Origin: Onthophagus taurus | Taxonomy: Eukaryota > Arthropoda > Insecta > Coleoptera > Scarabaeidae | Reading direction: 5' to 3' | Assembly (NCBI RefSeq): GCF_036711975.1 | Contig: NC_091976.1 | Span: 33,976,001 to 34,040,000 of the forward strand | DNA: 64,000 nucleotides | In this document: in pieces, positions 1 to 11,599 of the stretch | Numbering within the stretch: the first letter of the stretch is position 1 | Layout of the letters: each line of letters starts with the position of its first letter | The notes under the pieces: generated by a model | What the model saw: only the letters and a program-made list of their open reading frames with translations | Databases searched by the model: none | Told to the model about the DNA's origin: nothing | Program-made: the position numbers and the translations under genes

Positions 1-3000
1 GGGTTGGTTCATTGGAAAGAGGACACTTTTATTAACACTTTGAAAAATTTTTATACTCATATTCCAAGAACTGGATTTTATACGAATTCTTAAAACTTAA
101 TCGGCAAAAATTGCAAAATTCGAAAAAATTGTCGATCATTTCAAAAATTTATTTCTCAAGAACTGAAAGTGATTTTTCAAAACGGCTTTTTGCATTAAAA
201 AGAGGATACTTTAATTAATAATTGGTGATATTTCCACAAGGATCCTTCAAAAAATTAATTTTATAGCAAATTTTGAAAGTTATCGATAAAAATTGCAACA
301 TCGAAAATTTTTTCTAAACTTCAAATATTGTTTTCTCAAAAACTAAAAATTGTTTTTCAAAACGGGTTGGTTCGTTGGAAAGAGGACACTTTTATTAACA
401 TTTTAGGAAATTTTTAAACTCATATTCCAAGAACTGGATTTTATACGAATTTTTAAAACTTAATCGGCAAAAATTGCAAAATTCGAAAAAATTGTCGATC
501 ATTTCAAAAATTTATTTCTCAAGAACTGAAAGTGATTTTTCAAAACGGCTTTTTGCATTAAAAAGAGGATACTTTAATTAATAATTGGTGATATTTCCAC
601 AAGGATCCTTCAAAAAATTAATTTTATAGCAAATTTTGAAAGTTATCGATAAAAATTGCAACATCGAAAATTTTATCAAAACTTCAAATATTGGTTTCTC
701 AAAAACTAAAAATTATTTTTCAAAACTTGTTGGTTCATTGGAAAGAGGGCACTTTTATTAACACTTTGAGAGATTTTTAAACTCATATTCCAAGAAATAG
801 ATTTTATACGAATTTTTAAAACTTAATCGGCAAAAATTGCAAAATTCGAAAAAATTGTCGATCATTTCAAAAATTTATTTCTCAAGAACTGAAAGTGATT
901 TTTCAAAACGGCTTTTTGCATTAAAAAGAGGATACTTTAATTAATAATTGGTGATATTTCCACAAGGATCCTTCAAAAAATTAATTTTATAGCAAATTTT
1001 GAAAGTTATCGATAAAAATTGCAACATCGAAAATTTTTTCAAAACTTCAAATATTGCTTTCTCAAAAACTAAAAATTATTTTTCAAAACTTGTTGGTTCA
1101 TTGGAAAGAGGACACTTTTATTAACACTTTGAAAAAATTTTATACTCATATTCCAAGAACTGGATTTTATACGAATTTTTAAAACTTAATCGGCAAAAAT
1201 TGAAAAATTCGAAAAAATTGTCGATCATTTCAAAAATTTATGTCTCAAGAACTGAAAGTGATTTTTCAAAACGGCTTTTTGCATTAAAAAGAGGATACTT
1301 TAATTAATAATTGGTGATATTTCCACAAGGATCCTTCAAAAAATTAATTTTATAGCAAATTTTGAAAGTTATCGATAAAAATTGCAACATCGAAAATTTT
1401 ATCAAAACTTCAAATATTGCTTTCGCAAAAACTAAAAATTATTTTTCAAAACTTGTTGGTTCATTGGAAAGAGGACACTTTTATTAACACTTTGAAAAAT
1501 GTTTATACTTATATTCCAAGAACTGGATTTTATACGAATTTTTAAAACTTAATCGGCAAAAATTGCAAAATTCGAAAAAATTGTCGATCATTTCAAAAAT
1601 TTATTTCTCAAGAACTGAAAGTGATTTTTCAAAACGGCTTTTTGCATTAAAAAGAGGATACGTTAATTAATAATTGGTGATATTTCCACAAGGGTCCTTC
1701 AAAAAATTAATTTTATAGCAAATTTTGAAAGTTATCGATAAAAATTGCAACATCGAAAATTTTATCAAAACTTCAAATATTGCTTTCTCAAAAACTAAAA
1801 ATTATTTTTCAAAACTTGTTGGTTCATTGGAAAGAGGGCACTTGTATTAACACTTTGAGAGATTTTTAAACTCATATTCCAAGAAATAGATTTTATACGA
1901 ATTTTTAAAACTTAATCGGCAAAAATTGCAAAATTCGAAAAAATTGTCGATCATTTCAAAAATTTATTTCTCAAGAACTGAAAGTGATTTTTCAAAACGG
2001 CTTTTTGCATTAAAAAGAGGATACTTTAATTAATAATTGGTGATATTTCCACAAGGATCCTTCAAAAAATTAATTTTATAGCAAATTTTGGAAGTTATCG
2101 ATAAAAATTGCAACATCGAAAATTTTATCAAAACTTCAAATATTGCTTTCTCAAAAACTAAAAATTATTTTTCGAAACGGGTTGGTTCATTGGAAAGAGG
2201 ACACTTTTATTAACACTTTGAAAAAATTTTTTACTCATATTCCAAGAACTGGATTTTATACGAATTTTTAAAACTTAATCGGCAAAAATTGCAAAATTCG
2301 AAAAAATTGTCGATCATTTCAAAAATTTATTTCTCAAGAACTGAAAGTGATTTTTCAAAACGGCTTTTTGCATTAAAAGGAGGATACTTTAATTAATAAT
2401 TGGTGATATTTCCACAAGAATCCTTCAAAAAATTAATTTTATAGCAAATTTTGAAAGTTATCGATAAAAATTGCAACATCGAAAATTATATCAAAACTTC
2501 AAATATTGCTTTCTCAAAAACTAAAAATTATTTTTCAAAACTTGTTGGTTCATTGGAAAGAGGGCACTTTTATTAACACTTTGAGAGATTTTTAAACTCA
2601 TATTCCAAGAAATAGATTTTATACGAATTTTTAAAACTTAATCGGCAAAAATTGCAAAATTCGAAAAAATTGTCGATCATTTCAAAAATTTATTTCTCAA
2701 GAACTGAAAGTGATTTTTCAAAACGGCTTTTTGCATTAAAAAGAGGATACTTTAATTAATAATTGGTGATATTTCCACAAGGATCCTTCAAAAAATTAAT
2801 TTTATAGCAAATTTTGAAAGTTATCGATAAAAATTGCAACATCGAAAATTTTATCAAAACTTCAAATATTGCTTTCTAAAAAATTAAAAATTATTTTTCA
2901 AAACTTGTTGGTTCATTGGAAAGAGGGCACTTTTATTAACACTTTGAGAGATTTTTAAACTCATATTCCAAGAAATAGATTTTATACGAATTTTTAAAAC

Positions 3001-3925
3001 TTAATTGGCAAAAATTGCAAAATTCGAAAAAATTGTCGATCATTTCAATTATTTCTCAAGAACTGAAAGTGATTTTTCAAAACGGCTTTTTGCATTAAAA
3101 AGAGGATACTTTAATTAATAATTGGTGATATTTCCACAAGGATCCTTCAAAAAATTAATTTTATAGCAAATTTTGAAAGTTATCGATAAAAATTGCAACA
3201 TCGAAAATTTTATCAAAACTTCAAATATTGCTTTCTTAAAAACTAAAAATTATTTTTTGAAACGGGTTGGTTCATTGGAAAGAGGACACTTTTATTAACA
3301 CTTTCAAAAATTTTTATACTCATATTCCAAGAACTGGATTTTATACGAATTTTTAAAACTTAATCGGCAAAAATTGCAAAATTCGAAAAAATTGTCGATC
3401 ATTTCAAAAATTTATTTCTCAAGAACTGAAAGTGATTTTTCAAAACGGGTTTTTGCATTAAAAAGAGGATACTTTAATCAATAATTAGTGATATTTCCAC
3501 AAGGATGCTTTAAGAAATTAATTTTATAGCGAATTTTGAAAGTTATCGATAAAAATTGCAACATCGAAAATTTTATCAAAACTTCAAATATTGCTTTTTC
3601 AAAAACTAAAAATTATTTTTCAAAACTTGTTGGTTCATTGGAAAGAGGGCACTTTTATTAACACTTTGAGAGATTTTTAAACTCATATTCCAAGAAATAG
3701 ATTTTATACGAATTTTTAAAGCTTAATCGGCAAAAATTGCAAAATTCGAAAAAATTGTCGATCATTTCAAAAATTTATTTCTCAAGAACTGAAAGTGATT
3801 TTTCAAAACGGCTTTTTGCATTAAAAAGAGGATACTTTAATCAATAATTAGTGATATTTCCACAAGGATGCTTTAAGAAATTAATTTTATAGCGAATTTT
3901 GAAAATTATCATTGAAAATTGCAAC
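1..3925. repeat. Dimeric AT-rich satellite, ~362-bp unit (2 x ~181 bp)
   Basis: Near-identical units begin at about 1, 364, 726, 1089, 1452, 1815, 2177, 2540, 2902, 3263 and 3626, so there are nearly eleven copies of a ~362-bp unit. Each unit has two related halves: one starts near GGTTGGTTCATTGGAAAGAG and the other near GCATTAAAAAGAGGATAC. Both halves then share motifs such as TTCTCAA..AACT and AAAATTGCAA. Most units carry the BamHI hexamer GGATCC in the second half. The array is cut by the left window edge and ends in a degraded half unit that runs directly into CTAG-rich repeat. No coding potential is seen. Confidence 0.95.
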
Positions 3926-3935
3926 AGATATAGCG

Positions 3936-4235
3936 TTAGAACCTAGATATAGTGTTAGTTCTAGCAATAGCGCTAGTATCAAACTAGAACTAACACTTGA
4001 TCTAGAACTAGAAACATTTGGATTTAGCCATATGTCTCTCAAGATGGCTAATCCCAAATGATTCTAGTTCTAGGCATAGTATTAGTTCTAGCAACAGTGC
4101 AAGTGTAAAACTAAAACTAGCACTAGACCTTGAACTAGGAAGTTTCGGGTTTAGCCGCACGTCTCTAAAGACGGCTAAACCCGAAACTTTCTAGTTCTAG
4201 GTCTAGTGTTAGTTCTAGTTTTAATTATAATTTGG
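3936..4235. repeat. CTAG-rich hairpin satellite, patch 1
   Basis: About two degenerate units of the hairpin repeat seen in long arrays at 13.1-14.7 and 47.9-49.9 kb. The palindromic core TTTAGCC..(ACGTCTCTCAAGAC)..GGCTAA is flanked by blocks of CTAGTTCTAGGTCTAGTGTTA and its complement. Downstream at about 4378-4398 is CATGCATGACGTCACGAATG. The complement of nearly the same string occurs beside the 47.5-kb array (47446-47466), so it probably belongs to the same repeat family. Confidence 0.85.
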
Positions 4236-4552
4236 AGCTAAATTGTTGTATATTTTTAGTTCTACTTTTAATTATTGATCGCTAGATTGTTGTATATTTT
4301 TATTAAACTAAAACGAGGACTAGTGTTAGCTCTACTAGTATTTGCTAATTCAAAGTGTGAAATAGTAGTTGAGTACACATGCATGACGTCACGAATGGGC
4401 CATTGGGTTGTGCACCTATTCCTCGGTTTTAACAGTCCTCTTATTAGATTCTACCGATATTTGGCCGGCATAGATTTGGCAACGCTGATCTCACCTTATT
4501 AATTGATTTTAGAAATGATAACTTTAGTGGTGGTAATTTATTTTCTTTCTAG

Positions 4553-5333
4553 AGACGATTTGAAGAAAATTTTCAATTCGACGTGTGGTACATATAACTT
4601 ACAGAGACAACCGAATACGATTGGTAATCTTTTAGGGTCGGGATACTCATCGGATTTATCAAGTTTAGCAGAAAACGACGAAAAGAAATACCCGGATTTA
4701 ATAGAGAACTCGGATAATGCCCCGCAAAAAGCAAGTAGCGAAGGAGGAAGTGTCGATGATTTATCAGAATTATTTTGTACGTTACCAAGAAAAAAACATC
4801 CCCAATCATCGTCCTCAAAATATAGATCAACAAACAGCCAATCTCCTCTACTCCCCGAAAGTCGATACAACAGTAGTGGAGGAAGTAGTTTTGAAGGAAC
4901 AGCAAGAAGATTGTCGGATTCCCCCCGTTTACATCATAACCCAAGAATCACATCAAAAACAACCAGCTATTTTAATCTCCGCGAAAACACCACCGCAACT
5001 CCTCTACTTGAAGTATCGCAATTAGAACGGCGAGTTTATACGCAAAAATCATCGAATCACGGTAATTTAAACACCTACGATTACCACGCGGCTCAACTCG
5101 AAAAGTTCCTCGAAGAATATAGAAGTTTACAAAAAGAATTGACTAAAATGAAAGAGAATTGCGATAATTTACGAAAAGAAAGGATGGGAACTAAATCGAA
5201 ATCCTCATCTTCCGGTGACGATCCTAAAGATATGTTAGATCCCGGCGAATCGCTTAGTTTTACGATAAGCGAATTCGAAAACGATCTGACTAAATATTTG
5301 ATGTCTAATCCAGATAAGTTTTGCAATAAATAA
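4553..5333 (+). CDS. 3'-terminal coding exon of an unidentified Ser-rich, coiled-coil protein
   Basis: An open frame covers 4503-5333, but I start the exon at 4553 because TTATTTTCTTTCTAG just before it is a strong splice acceptor and the upstream residues look intronic. The exon encodes about 260 residues. Most are Ser/Thr/Asn-rich and look disordered (for example SSDLSSLAEND and GGSVDDLSELFCTLPRKK). Then comes a short predicted coiled coil (LEKFLEEYRSLQKELTKMKE) and a conserved-looking acidic tail (SLSFTISEFENDLTKYLM) before TAA. Base composition and sense-strand constraint differ clearly from the surrounding repeats. Upstream exons must lie left of the satellite, outside the window. The style suggests a cytoskeletal or signalling scaffold, but I do not recognise the family. 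Confidence 0.7.
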
Positions 5334-6217
5334 AATTTTTCAAAGAAAAAATAAATAAATAAATAAACGGACTAATTAACGAAGTGGATGACATTAAACG
5401 AGTAACGACTTGGTTCTTAAAAAGACGCTGTAAGCAATTATTTTAAATGAGGGATTAAGATGAAGAAGAAGGGGAGTGGCGAGAGGGGGCTTAATTAAAA
5501 TTTTAAATCGGGGTACGTTGTAATAACCCACTTAAGAATGGAATTATTCGAAAAAATTTTTTAAGAATCAAGTTAATAAATATTTAATACATGTACGAAA
5601 AGAAAAATAAAAAATAAAAACGTGTGGAAATTTTTCTTCTTCCTTCCGTTTAAATTAAAAAAAATTAATAAAACGAGATTTCTACTTCGATATTAGATTT
5701 TATAGAGTATATTTGTGATATTAACGTTATAGATTCCCATCGCATCGCGCAACTCAATTGGATTTGCGAAACTTACAAAAAAAAAAGAATACTGTTTGTA
5801 TTATCCTGATAAAGCATATCCTTTATAAATATATTGTTTGAATAAAAAGCGTTAAAAAAAAAGCGTCGAGTTTTAGTGTTTTAATTCCTTCCGGACTATT
5901 ATGCGGGTCACATTCTCGGGAACTGGTTTTCGATTTTCAGATTTGCATAATTTAACAGCGACCATATCCGTGACATTACTCCCTTGGAAATCGTTTTAGA
6001 GTCCAATTCAACTAAACGACACCGCAATCTTCTCGCTATGGAAAGCGTCTCTCACAAAATTTATTATCGATATTATCGTTATATTTTATCATCAAGTTGT
6101 TAAAAAAATCTTAAAGTTATATTTTATTAATAATGAAATTAACAAAAGTTGGAAACTTTTTCGGGTTTTAATCTTTTCATATAGTATTTAATCCTCTGTA
6201 AACAGTAGCCAGCCTTC
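5334..6217 (+). other. Probable 3' UTR, then unassigned sequence
   Basis: AT-rich non-coding sequence after the stop of the unidentified gene. AATAAA-type signals occur directly after the stop (5325-5366) and again near 5598-5616 and 5838-5844, any of which could end the transcript. From about 5870 the sequence is unique with no ORF. At 6187-6219 it becomes a degenerate minisatellite (CCTCTGTAAACAGTAGCC) that resumes on the other side of the transposon at 10459. Confidence 0.5.
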
Positions 6218-6773
6218 TACAGGATGTTCCGGTGACTCGGGGCATAAAATTAACCTCATATACTAGAGCAAAAATGATGACGATTCCTGAAAAAAAATTA
6301 TTATAAAAGTCTTCAAATGGCCAAGATATGGGCCATCAAAGTTCAGAAATTTTAACACATTTTTAACAAATAAACAAATATCAAGCAAAATCATTAAACT
6401 AATTTTCACTTTGATTGGGCGGCGACAACCATGCTATACAGGCTGTCCCTAAAATTTGTTTGCTCAGAACTTTTTTGTTCGCTCGTAACCCTACATTTAT
6501 TTTTGTACTTTTTAATAGAAAATTTATTTTAGAAACTTTTATCACTCTTTGAAAATTTTGATAACATTGACGGTTTTCGAGTTATACGCGAAAATGTTAA
6601 GCTTTGATTTCAATCGTAACAAACAAAAAAAAAGGAAACATATTCCGTAAGATCTGAGTTGGCGATGACAATTGAAAAACGAACTGAGCTAATAACCATT
6701 ATTTGCATAAATTTCTAAGTGTAGATTTAGTTAAATCCAGCGTTAATTTATTTTAGTTGAATAAAAGAATGTA

Positions 6774-7375
6774 CCGTATTTTCTCGAATCTAATCCGCAC
6801 CCTTTTTACAAATTTTATATGCTCTAAAATCAAATGCGGATTACAATAGAGTGCGGATTAGATTTGCAGTCGTATAGTTGCGATTTGGAAAATAGTAAAA
6901 TAAAATCGCATTATAACAATAACGCTGTTAAGGGTTTTAGAACGATATTTACATTTTTATGTATCATTTTCTGCCCATATTTCGTCATCTTCGGATCTGT
7001 CCAAAGCAGTGGTTATACAAAACTACTTAAATGATGTTATAATTGTTTTCAGGAATCGTTTTCCATGTGTGTTCCTGGTCTACGACTCCATACTTGTCTT
7101 AACCATTCCATCATCAGCTTTTCCATTATTCATCCTTTTATTGTGCCCTAACTAAGACGTTTTTCTCAATATTAATAATGACAGCAATTTTTCCCTGTCA
7201 CTTGTTACTGCTAGCATACTAATGTTATGCACAATTTTTCGCAACCACTCGTTTCTAAGGAAATTGGGAGGCATATCCAGATATACTGCCATTTCGTCGG
7301 CAATTGAAATTTTTTTGAAAATCATTAGGAGCTTTTGGGAAATTGTAGTTTGTCCAACCTTTGCTAGTATTAAAA
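6774..7375. mobile_element. Truncated copy of a TIR element (full-length copy at 35034-36903)
   Basis: The terminus CCGTATTTTCTCGAATCTAA at 6774 follows a TA, and the body matches 35034-36290 closely, including CAAATGCGGATTACAAT and CGTCATCTTCGGATC. The copy stops near 7375, where non-LTR reverse transcriptase sequence begins, so the right end is missing. It lacks the foldback insertion present in the other copy at 35313-35683 and so preserves the empty site (GTTATAATTGTTTTC at about 7036). Confidence 0.8.
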
Positions 7376-8614
7376 TTACAGACAGAGTAATCGAATTACA
7401 ATTAATGGACTATGTTACGGAATACAACCTTTTACCGCCTACATAGTCAGGTTTTAGAAAGCATTATGGCTGTAATACAGCTCTATCGAATATTGTGGAC
7501 GATGTCATACGAAGCACAGACCAAGGAAAATACACTTTGATGTGTCTCTTAAATTATTCAAAGGCTTTTGATACTATCAATCATGCCAAGCTTCGCTACA
7601 TTGGGTTTGATGATCTTGCATCGGGGTTAGTTATTTGCACAGTTACTTGACGGGCAGAATGCAGTGCGTGAAGGTGAATGGTTGCGTTTCATCGTTTCTT
7701 TCGACAACGTCCGGTGTTCCTCGGGGTTCAATTTTGGGTCCACTGCTATACTCACTTTACACATCGCATTTTAACAGATACATAAAAAGTTGTAATCATC
7801 ATTTCTACGCGGATGACACCCAGTTATATATATCTTTTCTGCTATCGGATGTCGATGATAGGCGTCACTGCCTTTGTCTTAAAGCTGCTAAAACAGAGCT
7901 GATTTTATTTGGGCCAAGAAAGGTCATAAGTTATAATTCTGTTCGAGATCGGGTCAAGATAGTTGTCAACAATCAAGTATTGCCGCTGAAGGATTGTGTG
8001 AAAAACTTGGGTGTCTTATTGGACGAAAAATTTAAACTTTAATAAACACATCAATAAGTGCACTGCTTCCGCGTATGCTGCTCTTAAGCTGATTTATGGC
8101 GGTCGGTCGTTCCTCAATCGTAGAACAAGGGTGCTTTTGTGCGAGGCCTTGGTGTTAGCGCATTTTAATTATTGTGATACATTGTATGATCAGTGTATTT
8201 CGTATAGTAATACGAAAAAAATTCAGAAAATTCAAAATTCTTGCTTGCTCTTGATATTTGGGTTACGGGGACGTCAGCATGTTTCGCACAAATTAAAGGA
8301 TTTGAGTTGGCTCAACATGAAAAACAGGCGCATACTTCATTCGGCGGTTTTGTTCTTTAATATAATTACTTTGAAGAAATCTCCATACTTCTTCAATAAA
8401 ATAAAATTTCGTACCGATGTTCAATTGAATATTCGATTCAAGGGCACTCGTACCCCGCCGATACATCATCACCAGCTATTTAAGAAATGCTTTTCATACC
8501 AAATAACACATATTCTTAATGATTTGCCATCAACTATAAAATGTTGCACTTCTTCAAGGTTGTTTCGTCACAGAGTGAACGGCCGCTTGGCTCAAATTCA
8601 GAATGCATTGTAGG
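7376..8614 (+). pseudogene. Non-LTR retrotransposon reverse transcriptase fragment (CR1/jockey-like)
   Basis: A 5'-truncated, frameshifted RT can be read in three pieces. The first has QSGFRK-like (SGFRKHYGCNTALSNIVDD) and SKAFDTINHAKL motifs. The second (from about 7635) has the motifs SGVPRGSILGPLLYSLY and HHFYADDTQLY, so the catalytic ADD is retained. The third (8011-8613) is the C-terminal domain, LGVLLDEKF..HINKC..AYAALK through RLFRHRVNGRLAQ. In-frame stops (about 7446) and at least two frame changes make it non-functional. The 3' tail (8614-8890) ends in TAT/ATT-rich simple sequence. It lies inside the 6220-10456 element and abuts the truncated TIR element. Confidence 0.85.
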
Positions 8615-8892
8615 GCGACAGGGATCGGGCAGTTTACGCTTAGTAATTAATTATGATTTCACCATCGGGTCTTTTTCTTTTCGTTTTTCTTTTCTTTTTC
8701 TCTCTTATATATTTAGAATTAGTTTTATTAGGTTTGAGTGGAAGAGCAGGTGTTGTTGGAAGAGCAGGCTGCACCTGAACTCCGCCTAATTTGTGCTGAC
8801 TTAATTTATAATAATTTTATGTATATATGTATACTATGCATAAATATATTATTATTATTACTCTATATTATTCTCTATATTATTATTACTCT

Positions 8893-9601
8893 GCGGAGAC
8901 TATTGATCTCAGTTCGAAGTTGATCAAATGAATCAACAATTCGCAACCTCAGTTGATCAAGTGAAGTTATTTCAACGCAGTAAACTAGCGATTTAACGCG
9001 TTCCCATAAATAAAAATCTACAGGTGTAAGATCCGGCGATCGGGGGGCCAACTTATGGGTGCACCTACTCCTCGTTCAATCCACCGACCCGGAAAACGTT
9101 CCCTCAGAAATTCTTGGACAGCCTGTGTGTTATGCGCAGGAGCACCATCATGCATATACCACATTGCTTGCCTTGTGTTTAAAGAACATCATCTCAAAAA
9201 TCATCTAATTTCTCTAAATGTCGCCTGTATGTATGTCCATCCAGCCTTGATGGTAAGAAAACGGGTCCAATAATTACATCGCCCACAATGCCAGTCCAAA
9301 CGTTATGAGAAAATCTCCAGTGTGATTTCCAAGTTTTCTTAAATCTTGGATTTTCGTCTGCCCAACTATGTAAATTTCTCAAAGTGATGATTCCATCTTT
9401 AGAAAAAGTGGATTCATCTGTAAAAAGTACTTTTTCTAAAAACTGATCATCAATTTGGATTTTGTGCTGCATTATTTGGCAATATGCCAAATGCGCAGAC
9501 TGGCCAATTGCCCACTGCGACTGCAATATGCATTGACATTGTCCTAATGTCAAAATCATGTCAGTTTGTTCACTAAATGTGTAACTCTCCATTTTGAACA
9601 C
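8893..9601 (-). pseudogene. Mariner/Tc1-type transposase relic
   Basis: Reading the minus strand from 9601, a 135-codon open stretch carries KVLFTDESTFSKDG (first catalytic Asp) and NVWTGIVGDVIIGPVFLPSR. After frame breaks the rest follows as a HDGAPAHN-like block (second Asp) and WPPRSPDLTPVDFYLWERVK (third acidic residue). The order and motifs are those of insect mariner-like transposases, which cut and paste at TA sites. The gene sits inside the long inverted repeats of the 6220-10456 element and is inactivated by stops and frameshifts. Confidence 0.85.
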
Positions 9602-10458
9602 TTAAATTTAATAATAACTAACTAACAGAACTATCGTTTGTGTTTAAACGACATAAGCAAGTTGACAGCAAGTTGTTTTTTTTAATTGCCATGGCCAACC
9701 TTGACTTTTTCGAAGACTTCGTTTTTTTAGTGTTACCATTGAAATTGAAGCTTAATATTTTCGCGTATAACTCGAAAACAGTCAATGTTATCAAAATTTT
9801 CAAAGACTGATAAAAGTTTCTAAAATAAATTTTCTATTAAAAAGTACAGAAATAAATGTAGGGTTAATATTTTTGTTAGAATTTTTGTTATGTTCTTGTT
9901 TGTTGTTACCGTGAAAATTAGATGTATCGTTTTGGAAATTACATTCTTTTATTCAACTAAAATAAATTAACGCTGGATTTAACTAAAACTGCACTTAGAA
10001 ATTTATGCAAATAATGGTTATTAGCTCAGTTCGTTTTTCAATTGTCATCGCCAACTCAGATCTTACGGAATATGTTTCCTTTTTTTTGTTTGTTACGATT
10101 GAAATCGAAGCTTAATAGTTTCTAAAATAAATTTTCTATTAAAAAGTACAAAAATAAATGTAGGGTTACGAGCGAACAAAAAAGTTCTGAGCAAACAAAT
10201 TTTAGGGACAACCTGTATAGCATGGTTGCCGCCGCCCGATCAAAGTCAAAATTGGTTCAATGATTTTGCTTGATATTTGTTTATCCTCTACCAAATTTCA
10301 ACGCTCTACCATAAATGGTATTGAAAATATTTAGAAAAATGTGTTAAAATTTTTGAACTTTGAAGACTTTTATAACAATTTTTTTTCACGAATCGTCATC
10401 ATTTTTGCTCTACTATATGAGGTTAATTTTATGCCCCGAGTCACCGGAACACCCTGTA

Positions 10459-10670
10459 TAAGCAGAATTTATGTATATGGTAAGTATTAAGTTTTATGCC
10501 AACAGTATTTGATCCTCTGTAAGCAGTATCCAGTCTTCTCTAAGCAGTATTTATGTAAATGAGCAGTATTTATCTTTCTGACACCGCTATCATGTCATCT
10601 GCACACAGTATCCAATCTTCTGTTACTTTAATCCTCTGTATTCAGTATCCAGTCTTCTACTAGCAGTATA
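10459..10670. repeat. Degenerate minisatellite (CTCTGTAAGCAGTATCCAGTCTT)
   Basis: About eight imperfect copies of a ~25-bp motif of the type CCTCTGTAAGCAGTATCCAG follow each other. The array continues from 6187-6219 and is interrupted by the 6220-10456 transposon. The same motif in reverse complement (AGAAGACTAGATACTGCTGG) forms the array at 27690-28147, so it is a dispersed family. Confidence 0.7.
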
Positions 10671-10946
10671 AAAGTACCAGTTTAGGTCTTTTAGACTACG
10701 TCATCTGATATAGGTTCATCAAAAGTATTGCCAAAAAGATTTCTAAATAGAAGAGATTACGACCCCAATCAAAATTTGATTATACAATAAAGATTTTGTG
10801 AAAAAAATCAAAACATTGTGGTAGATGGAGGTAATTCTACGAACCAACTGCAGATATTGTATGTAGGTCACTATAATGAATTAATTAAAACAACTTTATT
10901 ATATTCACGTATTTATTAAAAATTAAATTAACCCAAAAAAATAATT
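10671..10946. other. Intergenic, probable 3' UTR of the cuticle gene at its right end
   Basis: Unique AT-rich sequence without ORFs. On the minus strand AATAAA signals lie at about 10911-10916 and 10894-10899, 30-55 bases after the cuticle gene's stop, and are suitable for its polyadenylation. Confidence 0.5.
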
Positions 10947-11520
10947 TTACAATCCTACAGCGACGGCATGCGCTCTAAATAATTCCTCTTTAGCTTCATT
11001 ATTTTCCGGTGTATCTTCAACAAAAGTTAAATGTCCAGCGGATAAAATCGCACGAAGAGCATTAAGATACTCGGCCGGATTGATGGGAGTTTCTAAATCG
11101 TCTTCGGGGGTTTCTTGAAAAGCGGGATCGGCTTGGATAGCATTGAAAACTTTGGCGTGTTGGTTGAAAGCTTGAACATTCTCCGGAAGATCTTGAACTG
11201 GTACGGGTATATCGGCGCTGTGAGCAATAAATCCTTGCTCGCCAGCTTCGTAATTAACTTGATGATCGTGACCATCAAGATCTACGTAGGTAAAACTTCC
11301 TTTTAATGAACCATCAGCGTTTCGTTCTTCGATTTTCGTTTGGTCGCCAAGATCAAAATCAAATTTGTAGTTTCCTAAAGTATCTTCAGCTACGTTAACA
11401 TGTTGTAAAGGGGATGCTGAAGATAATGTTATTACCAAAGAGGAGATCTAAACAAATACATTTTTTAAATAATTTTTTAATTTAGTTATAATTTATACTC
11501 ACAATGATGAAGGTGTTCAT
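10947..11520 (-). CDS. Cuticular protein with Rebers-Riddiford chitin-binding domain
   Basis: A two-exon gene. Exon 1 (11503-11520) encodes MNTFII and ends at the donor GTGAGT. Exon 2 (10947-11447) follows an acceptor TTTGTTTAG. The 172-residue product starts with a signal peptide (MNTFIIISSLVITLSSA) and so is secreted. The mature part has the R&R consensus: YKFDFDLGDQTKIEERNADG, then GSFTYVDLDGHDHQVNYEAG and GFIAHSADIPV, the aromatic pattern that binds chitin in arthropod cuticle. An acidic tail with PINPAEYLNALRA follows. The tiny first exon carrying only the start of the signal peptide is typical of insect cuticle genes. The form is closest to RR-1 (soft cuticle) or larval cuticle proteins; I cannot assign an ortholog. 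The gene is intact. Confidence 0.95.
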
Positions 11521-11582
11521 TTTGGTGGTTCTAAACGTTGCGAAGAACTAAATAAGTTTGATGGTTTACACAACTTTTTTTG

Positions 11583-11592
11583 GGTTTATATA
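11583..11592 (-). promoter_or_regulatory. TATA box of the cuticle protein gene
   Basis: On the minus strand GGTATATAAACC lies about 65 bases upstream of the start codon. About 30 bases downstream of it is ATCAAACTT, a plausible initiator. TATA-driven transcription with a short 5' UTR is usual for highly expressed cuticle genes. Confidence 0.7.
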
Positions 11593-11599
11593 CCAATTT

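Larger units (their letters stand above)
6220..10456 (-). mobile_element. Decayed mariner-type element with ~540-bp inverted terminal repeats
   Basis: The termini are inverted copies: CAGGATGTTCCGGTGACTCG at 6220 matches the complement of the sequence ending at 10456, and both ends are flanked by TA (6218-6219, 10457-10458), the target of IS630/Tc1/mariner elements. The inverted repeats extend to about 6770 on the left and match 9930-10456 on the right. The right side also carries a second partial copy of the subterminal block (about 9730-9870). The element contains a minus-strand transposase relic (8893-9601) and two later insertions on its left side (6774-7375 and 7376-8890). Confidence 0.85.

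Noticed and set aside
1-3925. LTR retrotransposon or gene-bearing tandem array
   Set aside because: No ORF longer than chance, no primer-binding site or polypurine tract; simple dimeric satellite.
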